Of a stretch of 64,000 nt of DNA, positions 7,062 to 15,664 are shown in pieces. Location of the stretch: positions 248,001-312,000 of the forward strand of contig CAWKLQ010000004.1 in the NCBI GenBank assembly GCA_963850525.1. The letters run 5' to 3'. The position numbers and the translations under genes were made by a program. The notes under the pieces were generated by a model. The model saw nothing but the letters and a program-made list of their open reading frames with translations. It was not told the origin of the DNA and made no database searches. Source of the stretch: JAEMQF01 sp963850525. Its GTDB lineage: Bacteria > Pseudomonadota > Gammaproteobacteria > Burkholderiales > Burkholderiaceae_C. Position 1 is the first letter of the stretch, and every line of letters starts with the position of its first letter.

Positions 7062-8816
7062 ATGGCATTGTCAATCCTGCGGCGACACGAACCGATCGAG
7101 CCGGCAAGCGCCGCCGACGCCGGCATCAGGAACCTGTCGCTCTGGCTCGCACTAGGCTTGCTGCTCATTTCGCTTTCTTGGTTGGTTCCCGGCCGGTTTC
7201 TACCCTGGCCGGCATTTCGTCAGGAAGTGATAGCCGGCGTCGGCTTCGTGCTGCTCGCGGGCGCCGCCTTCGAACAAAACAAGCATCTTGTGTGGCCACG
7301 CCTTGCGTTCGTCGCATTCGCCGTCGCCACAGTGCCGCTCATCCAGTGGGCACTTGGCCAAGTCCTGTTCCGCGGCGATGCAATCGTTTGCGCCTTGTAC
7401 CTGGCCGCGTTCGCATTGAGCCTTGTCGTGGGCGCGAGCCTGGCTAGTGGTGCCCTACGAGGGCAACTGCTCGAAGGGCTGATGCTTTGCCTTATCGTCG
7501 TCGGCGTCGTCTCCACAGGCATGGCCTTCAATCAGTGGCTTGGCCCTTCCGTGTTCGAAGGCATCGTCGAAGGTATCGCCCCGCGCAGCAGGCCCTACGC
7601 CAACATGGGTCAGCCCAATCACTTGGCCACCCAGCTAGCACTGGGGATTCTGGCCGTGATGTTTTGCTACGAACAAAGACGAATTGGCAGTGCCTCCGCC
7701 GTACTGGCGATGGTCTGGATGGGGTGGGGTGTAGTCTTGACCCAGTCGCGCATGGCCTGGGTGGTGCTTGCTACCCTGTTGCTTTGGTGGTTGCTGATGC
7801 GACGACGCGCCGCCCTTCGCACCGCGCCAATCGCCATGGCCATTGGCGCCATCGCCTTCGTCATCGCCGTTTGGCTGTTGCCCGTGTTCCTGAGCCTCTG
7901 GTCTGGTCCGGGAGACTATGACGGAGCGCAGGTCCGACTCGCCGCCGGCACCCGCCCCGGTCATTGGCAAACCCTTTGGGCCGCGTTGATGCGCTCCCCC
8001 TGGTTCGGATACGGCTGGAACCAGGTCGCAAACGCCCAGTTCGAGGTTGCGGTCGAGTTCCCGTTCATCGGCGAATGGACGACTCAAAGCCACAACCTGG
8101 TGCTTGACCTTCTGATCTACAACGGCCTGCCCCTTGGCCTGTTGATCTGCGCTGCACTTGCCGCTTGGTTCGCAAGCCAGATCGCCGCCTGCCGCAATGC
8201 CGAGTCGTGGTGCCTGTTGATGATGCTCTTTGCGCTTTTCATTCATGCGCTGCTTGAATACCCACTGCACTTCAGCTACTACCTCCTGCTCACGGGGCTG
8301 CTGATGGGTTTTGTCGGCGAGTCCAATCAGGCCATGCCATCTGTGCGGCGCGCGCCCCGATTCACCCTGGCCGTTCCGGCTCTTGCCTTGGCGCTGTTAG
8401 CTGGCCTCATTGGCCTTGAGTACTTGAAGGCAGAAGAAGGGTTGCGCGATCTGGAGCTGACCGCCCGTCGCATCGGCCCAGCCGCCAGCGAGCTGCCACG
8501 CGCCAACTGGTTTTTCGTCGATGGCTGGGCGGCGTATCACCGCGCAGTGACAGTGAGCGTCGAGGCCGGGATGCCTGCGATTGAGATCGAGAATCTGCGC
8601 CGGGTGGCAAAACGCTACCCCTATCCGAACGTCCTCGAGCGCTATGCCCTGGCATCGGCACTGAATGGTCAATTCGATTCGGCAAGACATGCGCTGCTGC
8701 ATTCCTGCAAGGTGCATACGCTTCCCATCTGCGAAAGTATGCAAAGGCGTTGGAAGACTTTGCAATCGGAACATCCTGCCCTGCGAATGCTGGCCTTTCC
8801 TGCTTTGACAGAGTAG
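7062..8816 (+). CDS. PglL-like O-oligosaccharyltransferase / O-antigen ligase (first copy)
   Basis: This 584-residue inner-membrane protein has about a dozen hydrophobic segments, then a C-terminal periplasmic region (about residues 430-584). Its Wzy_C/WaaL-superfamily marks include NMGQPNHLATQ near residue 183, GYGWNQVANAQF near 318 and QSHNLVLDLLIYNGLPLG near 345, which holds the histidine expected in the catalytic periplasmic loop. PglL/TfpO enzymes move a lipid-linked glycan onto pilin or other periplasmic proteins; WaaL relatives use lipid A core. Position directly behind pilA favours pilin as substrate. The ATG lacks a clear ribosome binding site. A second copy starts 58 bases after the stop. 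Confidence 0.85.
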   Translation: MALSILRRHEPIEPASAADAGIRNLSLWLALGLLLISLSWLVPGRFLPWPAFRQEVIAGVGFVLLAGAAFEQNKHLVWPRLAFVAFAVATVPLIQWALGQVLFRGDAIVCALYLAAFALSLVVGASLASGALRGQLLEGLMLCLIVVGVVSTGMAFNQWLGPSVFEGIVEGIAPRSRPYANMGQPNHLATQLALGILAVMFCYEQRRIGSASAVLAMVWMGWGVVLTQSRMAWVVLATLLLWWLLMRRRAALRTAPIAMAIGAIAFVIAVWLLPVFLSLWSGPGDYDGAQVRLAAGTRPGHWQTLWAALMRSPWFGYGWNQVANAQFEVAVEFPFIGEWTTQSHNLVLDLLIYNGLPLGLLICAALAAWFASQIAACRNAESWCLLMMLFALFIHALLEYPLHFSYYLLLTGLLMGFVGESNQAMPSVRRAPRFTLAVPALALALLAGLIGLEYLKAEEGLRDLELTARRIGPAASELPRANWFFVDGWAAYHRAVTVSVEAGMPAIEIENLRRVAKRYPYPNVLERYALASALNGQFDSARHALLHSCKVHTLPICESMQRRWKTLQSEHPALRMLAFPALTE

Positions 8817-8874
8817 GCGCGCCTTTCTCGATTGCCGCCCCGCAGCTCTGCGAGCACTCGGTAAGAATCAAGGG

Positions 8875-10653
8875 ATGAAGGAGCCCAGCCATACCCGCAT
8901 CCCCCACCGACCGTTCACGTTGCGCATGCCGGAACTGCTGTTGGTCTTCTCGGCGATTTCCCTGCCGACGCTACTGGCCTTCAACATGCCACCGTCGGCC
9001 ACGTTCTTCAATCAGGCCACGGCGCTGCTTGGCTGGGCCGCTTGGGCGATGCACTTACCCACAACCGGCACCCATATTCCACTGTCGAGTGGAGGTGCAG
9101 GCGTACCCACCAATTTGGCGCTGCTCCTCTGCGGCGCGTCGCTATCGCCCGTTCTGGTCGGCCAACCCTGGGCGCTGGCGTTGTCCAGTGCAGCGCTGAT
9201 TGCCGCAGCCTCTCTCGTTACGGCAACAGGCTTCGTGGCAGGACGCAACGGCCAGGGTTCTATGCTCTTCCCAGCACTCTGCGTCGCCCTCCTGCTCGCC
9301 GGCATCGCCAGCAGCGCCATTGGCATCGTTCAGGTTTATTCGCCTACCTGGGCCGATGGCGACTGGATTGCACGCACTTCGGTTGAAGGGCGTGCCGTAG
9401 GGAATCTGCGCCAACCGAATCACCTTTGCAGCTTGTTGTTGTGGTCCATCGTGGCGGCGCTTTGGTTGGGTGAGTCGAAAGTTCTTCGCCGCACCGTCAG
9501 TCTTGCGCTTGCAGCGTTCATGATGTTTGTCGTCGTGCTAAGTGGTTCGCGCAGCGGTGTATTGGGCGCGTGTCTGCTTGCGCTATGGGGATTGCGGGAT
9601 GCACGCTTGGCAAAGTCGAACCGCGCTGCACTCCTGATTGCCCCGCTTGCCTACGGTCTGTTCTGGTTCGCCGCAACGGAATGGGCGCCGCATGGCGAGC
9701 ACGCGTTCGGCGGTGCTGGGCGCTTCAGCTCAAGCGGCGACATTTCAAGTTCGCGCTTCCGCATCTGGAGCAATACGCTGGAACTGATTCGCGCGCACCC
9801 ATGGGCGGGCGTGGGCTTCGGCGAATTCAACTTCGCCTGGTCGCTGACCGAGTTTCCGAATCGGCCTGTCGCCTTTTTCGACCACACGCACAACTTGCCG
9901 CTCCAGTTTGCGGTTGAGTTGGGGCTGCCGCTGGCGACAGTGGCCCTTGCCTTTCTGGGCTGGGCCCTGTGGCGCGCCGCGCGGAACTGCATACAGCCGC
10001 TTGCCCCCAATGAAGCGGCTTCACCCCAGCGCGCAGCTTTCGTCATGGTGCTGCTCGTGCTGATGCACAGCCTCCTCGAATATCCGCTTTGGTACGCCTA
10101 CTTTCTCCTGCCAACGGCATTCGCGCTTGGCCTGTGCCTGGCCGGTCCTTCCCGGCAGGGGGACACCGTCGCGCCGCAGGTGCGCTGGCCGGGACAACGG
10201 ATGAGCCTTCGCATCGCATCGATCGTGCTGATGCTCGGTGCCGCCTACTCGGTCTATGACTACTTCAAGGTCGTCGTGATCTTCGCCCCTCCCGATAACG
10301 CGGCGCCGCTCACCGCGCGCATCGCGGCCGGTCAACGCAGCGTTTTCTTCTCGCACCACGCCGACTACGCGGCGGCGACGACGTCAGACGACCCGGTTTT
10401 CGCGCTGGCCGCAGCGCAGCGCGCGGCGCACTATCTGCTCGACACGCGGCTGATGATGGCCTGGGCGAACGCCCTTCACGCCACCGGCGACACCGAGCGC
10501 GCGAAGTACATCGCCCAACGCCTGAAGGAGTTTCGCAACCCGCAGTCCTCGAGCTATTTCGCGCCGTGCACTGACGAATCTCTGGCAAGCGCCGACAAGC
10601 CCTACCAGTGCTTCGCGCCGCAGCGCAAATTCACCTTCGCCGACTTCAGGTAG
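8875..10653 (+). CDS. PglL-like O-oligosaccharyltransferase / O-antigen ligase (second copy)
   Basis: This 592-residue polytopic membrane protein has the same layout as its upstream neighbour: a membrane core, NLRQPNHLCSLLLW near residue 177, GVGFGEFNFAW near 311, THNLPLQFAVELGLPLA near 341 and a C-terminal soluble region (about 470-592). The paralogues are clearly diverged outside these motifs, so this is an old duplication or two independent family members. One may act on pilin and the other on LPS or another glycan; sequence alone does not decide. The C-terminal cysteines (APCTDESL, YQCFAP) could form a periplasmic disulfide. Its 3' end overlaps the convergent moaC by 8 bases. Confidence 0.85.
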   Translation: MKEPSHTRIPHRPFTLRMPELLLVFSAISLPTLLAFNMPPSATFFNQATALLGWAAWAMHLPTTGTHIPLSSGGAGVPTNLALLLCGASLSPVLVGQPWALALSSAALIAAASLVTATGFVAGRNGQGSMLFPALCVALLLAGIASSAIGIVQVYSPTWADGDWIARTSVEGRAVGNLRQPNHLCSLLLWSIVAALWLGESKVLRRTVSLALAAFMMFVVVLSGSRSGVLGACLLALWGLRDARLAKSNRAALLIAPLAYGLFWFAATEWAPHGEHAFGGAGRFSSSGDISSSRFRIWSNTLELIRAHPWAGVGFGEFNFAWSLTEFPNRPVAFFDHTHNLPLQFAVELGLPLATVALAFLGWALWRAARNCIQPLAPNEAASPQRAAFVMVLLVLMHSLLEYPLWYAYFLLPTAFALGLCLAGPSRQGDTVAPQVRWPGQRMSLRIASIVLMLGAAYSVYDYFKVVVIFAPPDNAAPLTARIAAGQRSVFFSHHADYAAATTSDDPVFALAAAQRAAHYLLDTRLMMAWANALHATGDTERAKYIAQRLKEFRNPQSSSYFAPCTDESLASADKPYQCFAPQRKFTFADFR

Positions 10654-11146
10654 CGCCGGGCGCGACCCAATCGCCCGACTTGCCGCCGTGCTTCTCGAGC
10701 ACACGAATTTCGCTCATCACCATCCCACGGTCCGCGGCCTTGCACATGTCATAGACCGTCAACAGGCCGATCTGCACGGCGGTCAGCGCCTCCATCTCGA
10801 CGCCGGTTCTGCCCAGCGTCTCGACTTGCGCAGTGCAACGCACCGAACTGCCAGCCCGATCGACTTCAAACTCCACCGCCACCCGCGTGATCGGCAGCGG
10901 GTGGCACAGCGGAATCAGCTCCGAAGTGCGCTTCGCCGCCTGGATGGCGGCGACGCGAGCCACACCAAGCACGTCCCCCTTCTTCGCGTGCCCCGCCTCG
11001 ATCAGCGCCAGCGTCGCCGGCAGCATGCGAATCACGCCGCTGGCGCGCGCGGTTCGGTGCGTCTCGGCCTTGCCAGAGACGTCGACCATGTGCGCCTGGC
11101 CTTGCGCGTCGAAGTGCGTGAGCGGCGAAGCGGGGGCTTGGGACAT
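10646..11146 (-). CDS. moaC: Cyclic pyranopterin monophosphate synthase
   Basis: This 166-residue enzyme converts the MoaA product (3',8-cH2GTP) into cyclic pyranopterin monophosphate in molybdenum cofactor synthesis. Family segments are MVDVSGKAETHRTA, ELIPLCHPLPIT with the active-site histidine, TGVEMEALTAVQIGLLTVYDMCKA, and a C-terminal EKHGGKSG. Length agrees with the family (about 160). I place the start at MSQAPASP (11146); an upstream in-frame extension has no family similarity. No other moa gene lies nearby. It is divergent from the M48 protease gene and convergent with the second ligase gene. Confidence 0.96.
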   Translation of the reverse strand: MSQAPASPLTHFDAQGQAHMVDVSGKAETHRTARASGVIRMLPATLALIEAGHAKKGDVLGVARVAAIQAAKRTSELIPLCHPLPITRVAVEFEVDRAGSSVRCTAQVETLGRTGVEMEALTAVQIGLLTVYDMCKAADRGMVMSEIRVLEKHGGKSGDWVAPGAT

Positions 11147-11240
11147 GGCTGGAAACACCGGGGAAACGAATGTGCGGCATGATAGCCACGCCAATCGGCG
11201 CGCGCCCCGCTCTGCCACCCTCCTGCCTGCCCTCACTCCC

Positions 11241-12860
11241 GTGTCCACCGCCACCCGCCGTCACCTGCGTCGGCCGCAAAAACGCCGCTGGCGCGACGCG
11301 CTTTGTGCGGGCGCGCTTGTCGGCGCTGCCGCCTTCGCTCTCGCGCATTCGCAGGCCCAGGCGCAAGTCAATCTTCCGGCGCTGGGCGATGTCGAATCGG
11401 AAGACTTCGGCATCGGCACCGAGCGCAAACTCGGCGACCAGGTGATGCGCGAGATTCGCCGCGACCCGGATTACCTCGACGACCCGGTGCTGCTCGAATA
11501 CGTCGAGTCGCTGTGGGATCCGCTGCTGGCGCAGGCACGCGCCAACGGCAACATCAGCGCCGACATCGAGCAGCGCTTCGCCTGGGAGCCGTTTCTCGTT
11601 CGCGACCGCGCCATCAACGCCTTTGCCCTGCCCGGCGGATATGTCGGCGTCTACCTCGGGCTCATCGCCCTGACGACGAGCCGCGACGAGCTCGCGTCGG
11701 TGCTCGCCCACGAGCTGTCGCACGTCACGCAGCGCCACATCGCGCGCAGCATCGCCGTGGGCAAGCGCCAGTCGCTGCTCGGCGCCGCGGCGATGATCCT
11801 CGGCGTGATTGCCGCCGCGCGCAGCAACTCGGCCGACGCGGCCAACGCTCTCATCATCGGCGGCCAGGCGGCGGCCATGCAAGGCCAGTTGAATTTCTCG
11901 CGCGACATGGAGCGCGAGGCGGATCGCATCGGCTTTTCGTTGTTGACGGGCTCGGGTTTTGCGCCGGGCGGCATGGCCGCGATGTTCGAAAAGCTCGACC
12001 AGTCGTCACGCCTCAACGACAACGGCGCTTACCCCTATCTGCGCAGCCACCCCTTGAGCTCGGAGCGCATTGGCGAGGCGCGCTCCCGGCTCGGGCCCGG
12101 GCCGATGGTGCCCGCGAGTGCGGGGCTGGAACACGCCGTCGCTCAAGCCAGATCGCGCGTCTTGATGGACAACCGTGTCGACGCCTTGCGCCGCTGGCAG
12201 GCGATGGACGCCAGCCGCACCACGAGCCCGCCCGCGGAGCGCCTGGGCGCGGCATACAGCAGCGCGTTGGCGTCGACGCTGCTGCGCGACTGGCCGCGCG
12301 CCGACACCGCGCTGAATCAGACGATCGCCCTGGCGATGGGCGATGCGCGCGCCGCGCAAATGGCGGCCTTGCTGCAGGCGCAGTCGCTGTTCGAGCGGGG
12401 CGACACCGAGCGTGCCGCTGCGGTCTTGAAGCCCTACGTGGAAAGTTCCTCGCGGCCGGTCATGCTGCTCGACGCGCAAGTGGCGCTGGCCGCGGCGCTG
12501 CGCGCTCGGGGCACGGCCGGCGAAGCCGCCAGCGTGGCAACGCTCAGGCGCTCCGCCGATCGGCTGCAAACCTGGCTCGCTCTGAACCCGCGAGACGCCA
12601 CCGCGTGGGCGCAGTCGGGCCAGGCCTGGGCCACGCTCGGCCAGCCGCTTCGGGCGGTGCGCGCAGAGGCGGAAGTTCGCCTCGCGCTGGGCGACTTGAA
12701 CGGCGCCGTGGACCGGCTGCGCGCCGGCCAACGCAGTGCGCGCAGTGGCGCCAATGTCGACTTCATCGACGCCTCAGTGATCGACGCGCGGCTGCGCCAC
12801 ATCGAGGGTCAGCGCCGTCAAATCGCCGCCGACGAACGCACTGCGAACGGGTCTCGGTGA
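11241..12860 (+). CDS. M48-family periplasmic metalloprotease with TPR region, BepA-like
   Basis: This protein of about 539 residues is a zinc metalloprotease like BepA/YfgC, which assists or degrades outer-membrane proteins such as LptD in the periplasm. The GTG start at 11241 gives an N terminus with a basic region and a hydrophobic signal ending AHSQAQAQ. The HExxH zinc motif is H157-E158-L-S-H161 (LAHELSHVTQRH), and the third ligand is expected in SRDMEREADRIGF near residue 226. The C-terminal half (about 300-530) is Ala-rich and helical, as for TPR repeats. Length is slightly above the usual 487. The upstream in-frame extension overlaps moaC antisense and is not credible. Confidence 0.9.
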   Translation: MSTATRRHLRRPQKRRWRDALCAGALVGAAAFALAHSQAQAQVNLPALGDVESEDFGIGTERKLGDQVMREIRRDPDYLDDPVLLEYVESLWDPLLAQARANGNISADIEQRFAWEPFLVRDRAINAFALPGGYVGVYLGLIALTTSRDELASVLAHELSHVTQRHIARSIAVGKRQSLLGAAAMILGVIAAARSNSADAANALIIGGQAAAMQGQLNFSRDMEREADRIGFSLLTGSGFAPGGMAAMFEKLDQSSRLNDNGAYPYLRSHPLSSERIGEARSRLGPGPMVPASAGLEHAVAQARSRVLMDNRVDALRRWQAMDASRTTSPPAERLGAAYSSALASTLLRDWPRADTALNQTIALAMGDARAAQMAALLQAQSLFERGDTERAAAVLKPYVESSSRPVMLLDAQVALAAALRARGTAGEAASVATLRRSADRLQTWLALNPRDATAWAQSGQAWATLGQPLRAVRAEAEVRLALGDLNGAVDRLRAGQRSARSGANVDFIDASVIDARLRHIEGQRRQIAADERTANGSR

Positions 12861-12916
12861 GACGAAACATCCGCTGACATCTCGGTCGGCCTGACGCAGC
12901 AAACCCCGACGACGCG

Positions 12917-13288
12917 TCAGCCGGTCGGCCCTTTGCGCGACACAAAGAGTCGCTCGATTGCGGTGTCGATCACCATGCCGCACAGGCTGTAGATCAGCGA
13001 ACCGAGCAGTGCCGCCGGAAAGCCCGTGACGTGAAGGCCGTCGAGCAGCTGCGCGGCAAAGTAGAACATCAGCGCGTTGATGACAAACAGGAACAGGCCG
13101 AGCGTCAACAGCGTGACGGGCAACGTCAACAACACCAGGACCGGGCGCAGCAGCGAATTCAGCAGGCCGAGCACAAGCGCTGCGAGCATCGCCGCGCTGA
13201 AGCTCTTCACGACCACGCCAGGGTAGAGGTGCGCCACCAGCAGGAGAGCGCACGCGAGCAGCAGCCAACGGAGCAGGATTTTGAGCAT
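12917..13288 (-). CDS. Four-TM holin-like membrane protein (PF04020 type)
   Basis: This 123-residue protein is almost entirely hydrophobic, with four predicted transmembrane helices (about residues 4-22, 31-50, 57-78 and 89-112) and a short basic tail. Features such as LYPGVVV near residue 22 and GLLNSLLRPVLVLLTLPVTL fit the small 'phage holin 4_2' family. These genes are common in bacterial chromosomes without prophage, so the name does not imply lysis; the function is unknown. The start MLKILLRWL at 13288 is chosen because the upstream extension is charged and unconserved. It is convergent with the protease gene. Confidence 0.8.
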   Translation of the reverse strand: MLKILLRWLLLACALLLVAHLYPGVVVKSFSAAMLAALVLGLLNSLLRPVLVLLTLPVTLLTLGLFLFVINALMFYFAAQLLDGLHVTGFPAALLGSLIYSLCGMVIDTAIERLFVSRKGPTG

Positions 13289-13592
13289 GGCGCCAGCATA
13301 CCGGCAACGCAACCGACGCGCCACGTTCAAGGCTCGGCACGCGAGCCGAGCGCCGAACGGCCGCTGGTTTTTCAGTCGCGCAGCAGCGCAACGAGTGCCC
13401 GCGTTGACGCGTGAGCGCGACAAAACCGGCCTTCTCCTCGTAGAAATGCGTGCTGCCAGAGTGAAAACTGCTTTGCAATGCTGCATTCACGCAGTACCAT
13501 TCGCACCGCACGGTGCTATGGAGAAATGAGAACCCATGCGGCTCTCGCCCAACCCGAGCACATCAACAACCTACTTGATGGAGTGAATTGAA
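13289..13592. other. Intergenic region before the SWIB gene
   Basis: This 304-base stretch separates two divergent genes. I see no convincing gene. TTGCAA (13473-13478), 16 bases, then TACCAT (13495-13500) is a weak sigma-70-like candidate for the SWIB gene, with GGAG just before its ATG as ribosome binding site. Nothing else stands out. Confidence 0.4.
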
Positions 13593-14009
13593 ATGGCAAC
13601 TGCGAAGAAGGCTGCAAAGAAAGTGGCAGCGAAGAAGGCTCCGGCCAAGAAGGCGGCAGCGAAGAAGGCCCCGGCCAAGAAGGCGGCAGCGAAGAAGGCT
13701 CCGGCGAAAAAGGCGGCTCCCGCAAAGAAGGCGGCAGCGAAAAAAGCCCCGGCCAAGAAGCGCACCCCCAACGCGGCCTTCATGAAGCCCATGACGCCCA
13801 GCGCGTCGCTCGCTGCGGTCATCGGTGGGAACCCGATGCCCCGCACCGAAGTGACGAAAAAGGTGTGGGACTACATCAAGAAAAATGGCCTGCAAGACTC
13901 GGCCAAGCGCACCATGATCAATGCCGACGCCAAGCTGAAGGAAATCTTCAAGAAGGCGCAAGTCTCGATGTTCGAGATGACCAAGCTGATCAACGGGCAC
14001 CTCAAGTAA
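13593..14009 (+). CDS. SWIB/MDM2-domain protein with histone H1-like tail
   Basis: This 138-residue basic protein has two parts. Residues 1-56 are a low-complexity tail of repeated AAKKAPAKKA units resembling the histone H1 C-terminal tail. Residues about 62-138 form a SWIB/MDM2 domain (TPSASLAAVIG, VTKKVWDYIKKNGL, LKEIFKKAQVSMFEMTKL). Such proteins are known in Burkholderiales and Chlamydiae and are thought to bind DNA and compact chromatin, though their exact role is unclear. A GGAG site precedes the ATG and a strong terminator follows, so it is a single-gene unit. The lysine repeat DNA is nearly periodic and prone to length change. Confidence 0.93.
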   Translation: MATAKKAAKKVAAKKAPAKKAAAKKAPAKKAAAKKAPAKKAAPAKKAAAKKAPAKKRTPNAAFMKPMTPSASLAAVIGGNPMPRTEVTKKVWDYIKKNGLQDSAKRTMINADAKLKEIFKKAQVSMFEMTKLINGHLK

Positions 14010-14032
14010 GTCGAAAGACTCTGAGACCCTGC

Positions 14033-14060
14033 AAGCCGGCGCCTGACGCCGGCTTTTTTT
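14033..14060 (+). terminator. Rho-independent terminator after the SWIB gene
   Basis: A 9-bp stem AAGCCGGCG / CGCCGGCTT (14033-14041 with 14047-14055), a 5-base loop and a run of seven T (14054-14060) make a textbook intrinsic terminator, 24 bases after the stop codon. The convergent amidohydrolase gene ends 16 bases later. Confidence 0.93.
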
Positions 14061-14075
14061 CGTCTGCGAAAGAGC

Positions 14076-14957
14076 TCAGCGCGGCGGCGCCACGCCAAAC
14101 AGCGACGCGCCGTTCTCCCAGGCGATGCGTTGTGCCGCCGCGGGGTCCAGGTCGCCGAGCCACTCGCGCGCTTCCTGCATCAAGCCTTCATAGCCCTGCC
14201 AGCGCTGGTTCACCCAGGTATCGGAGCCGACCATGAAACGCGTCGGGAATTCGCCGAGCAGCGCCTTCCACTCGGCGCTCAGGCGACCTGCCCCTTCAGT
14301 CAATCCGGGCCGGTACGACAACTCGCCCATCAGCAGCGGGTAGCGACGCAGCAGCTCGCGCAGGCGCGCCACGGGAGCGCCGGCTATGCTGCTGTGCGCC
14401 CAGATGAGGCGCGCCCGGGGCGCATGCGCCATCAACAGGTCGATCGCCGCATCGTCCACATGCGCGAGCACGGCCAGGCCCTTGTCCTGCGCGAGCTGCA
14501 TCAGCTTGCGCGCGACCGGCCCGTTCGCATTGGCGCTGTCGTACAGGTGAAATTCGCCCAGGCCCCGGTACGGGCCGGCCGGTGTGCCCGCGGCCAATTC
14601 GGCGAGCACCATCTGGTAAATCGTCTCGTCTTGGAACCAGCCGTTGTAGTCGGCGCGGTTGCGATAGAGGCGAACGAAGGGCACGACCGTCACGCCTGCA
14701 GCCTGGGTTTGGGCGCGCGCTGCGGCGAGCGTCTTCGTGCCGTCGTTCGGCCGGCTGTTCGCAACGATGGCGCGCACGCCGCTGCGCTGCATTCGCGCCA
14801 GCGCATCGGCGAGCGGATGCGCGGACTGCCACGCCTCTTCGTTGTAGTGAAGGTGGGCGTCGAAGAGTGGTCCGCGATACGGCTCGGCAGCAACGCCGAG
14901 GGCGCAGGCCGCGAGCAGTGCGGCGGCAAAACCTCTGGGCGTCATGCGGGTCCGCAT
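14076..14957 (-). CDS. Secreted amidohydrolase-superfamily protein
   Basis: This 293-residue protein begins with a signal peptide (basic MRTRMTPRG, hydrophobic FAAALLAACALGVA, cut before EPYRG), so it is probably periplasmic. The mature part is a TIM-barrel metal hydrolase: FDAHLHY gives the HxH pair near residue 35, VLAHVDD and LIWAHSS give further histidines, and GSDTWVN near residue 244 gives the last aspartate. Relatives include amidohydrolase-2 decarboxylases and hydrolases of unknown substrate, so the reaction is not known. It sits 5 bases after the dienelactone hydrolase gene and ends the long minus-strand run that starts at 21968. Confidence 0.82.
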   Translation of the reverse strand: MRTRMTPRGFAAALLAACALGVAAEPYRGPLFDAHLHYNEEAWQSAHPLADALARMQRSGVRAIVANSRPNDGTKTLAAARAQTQAAGVTVVPFVRLYRNRADYNGWFQDETIYQMVLAELAAGTPAGPYRGLGEFHLYDSANANGPVARKLMQLAQDKGLAVLAHVDDAAIDLLMAHAPRARLIWAHSSIAGAPVARLRELLRRYPLLMGELSYRPGLTEGAGRLSAEWKALLGEFPTRFMVGSDTWVNQRWQGYEGLMQEAREWLGDLDPAAAQRIAWENGASLFGVAPPR

Positions 14958-14962
14958 CGTCT

Positions 14963-15652
14963 TCAGCCGACGTGTTTGCGCAAGAACGCCAGCGTGCGCT
15001 GGCGCGCCAGGGTCGCGCTGGCGGCGTCATAGGACGCGCGCTGGTCGCAGTTGAAGCCGTGCCCGGCCGGATACACCTGCACCGTGATGCCGGGGTGGGC
15101 GCGGCGCAGCGCTTCCACTCCGGCCATCGGGATCAGCGCATCGCTCTCGCCGAAATGCGCCAACACCGGGCAACGTGGGCTGCGCGCCGCATGGTCGGGA
15201 ATGCCGCCGCCGTAATACGGCACGCTGGCAGCGAGCGATTCGACTTCGCACGCCGCGAGCCAGCTCAGCAGGCCGCCCCAGCAATACCCGACGATGCCGA
15301 TCTTCGCCGCGGGCCCAAGACGCGTTTGCAGCAGCTGGACTGCACAGCGAAGGTCGAGCATCGCCTTGTCCGCCTTGCTCGCCTCTTTCAGCGCCCGGCC
15401 GCGCTGGATATCGTCAGGCGAGTAGCCGATTTCGACGCCGCGCTCGACCCGGTCGAACAGCGCAGGCGCGATCGTCAGATAGCCGTCCGCGGCAAATCCG
15501 TCGGCGATAGAGCGGATGTGCGAGTTCACGCCAAAGATTTCCTGGACGACGATCAACCCGCCGCGCGCAATCGACGCGGGTTGCGCCAAGTAGGCCGCGA
15601 GGCGGTGGCCGTCGGCAGCGGTCAGTTCGAGGGGTTCATCCATGGTGGTCAT
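14963..15652 (-). CDS. Dienelactone hydrolase-family protein
   Basis: This 229-residue alpha/beta-hydrolase has the cysteine nucleophile of dienelactone hydrolases in GYCWGG (near residue 123), HFGESD with the acid near 171 and GHGF with the histidine near 202. QEIFGVNSHIRSIADGFA near residue 37 is also typical. The family opens the lactone ring in chlorocatechol and related aromatic breakdown, but many members have other ester substrates. There is no signal peptide. It lies 12 bases downstream of the HCCA isomerase-like gene, and the two may degrade one compound together. Confidence 0.9.
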   Translation of the reverse strand: MTTMDEPLELTAADGHRLAAYLAQPASIARGGLIVVQEIFGVNSHIRSIADGFAADGYLTIAPALFDRVERGVEIGYSPDDIQRGRALKEASKADKAMLDLRCAVQLLQTRLGPAAKIGIVGYCWGGLLSWLAACEVESLAASVPYYGGGIPDHAARSPRCPVLAHFGESDALIPMAGVEALRRAHPGITVQVYPAGHGFNCDQRASYDAASATLARQRTLAFLRKHVG

Positions 15653-15664
15653 GGTGGTGAACTT

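Noticed and set aside
10833..11240. In-frame upstream extension of the M48 protease, overlapping moaC antisense
   Set aside because: The GTG at 11241 gives a proper signal peptide; the extension would sit over the confirmed moaC gene.
12917..13288. Prophage or lysis module suggested by the holin-like protein
   Set aside because: There are no endolysin, structural or integrase genes near it, and the 4-TM PF04020-type family is common in bacterial chromosomes without phage.
13593..13770. CRISPR-like or tandem DNA repeat
   Set aside because: The repetition is explained by coding of the lysine/alanine tail, with no spacers and no cas genes.
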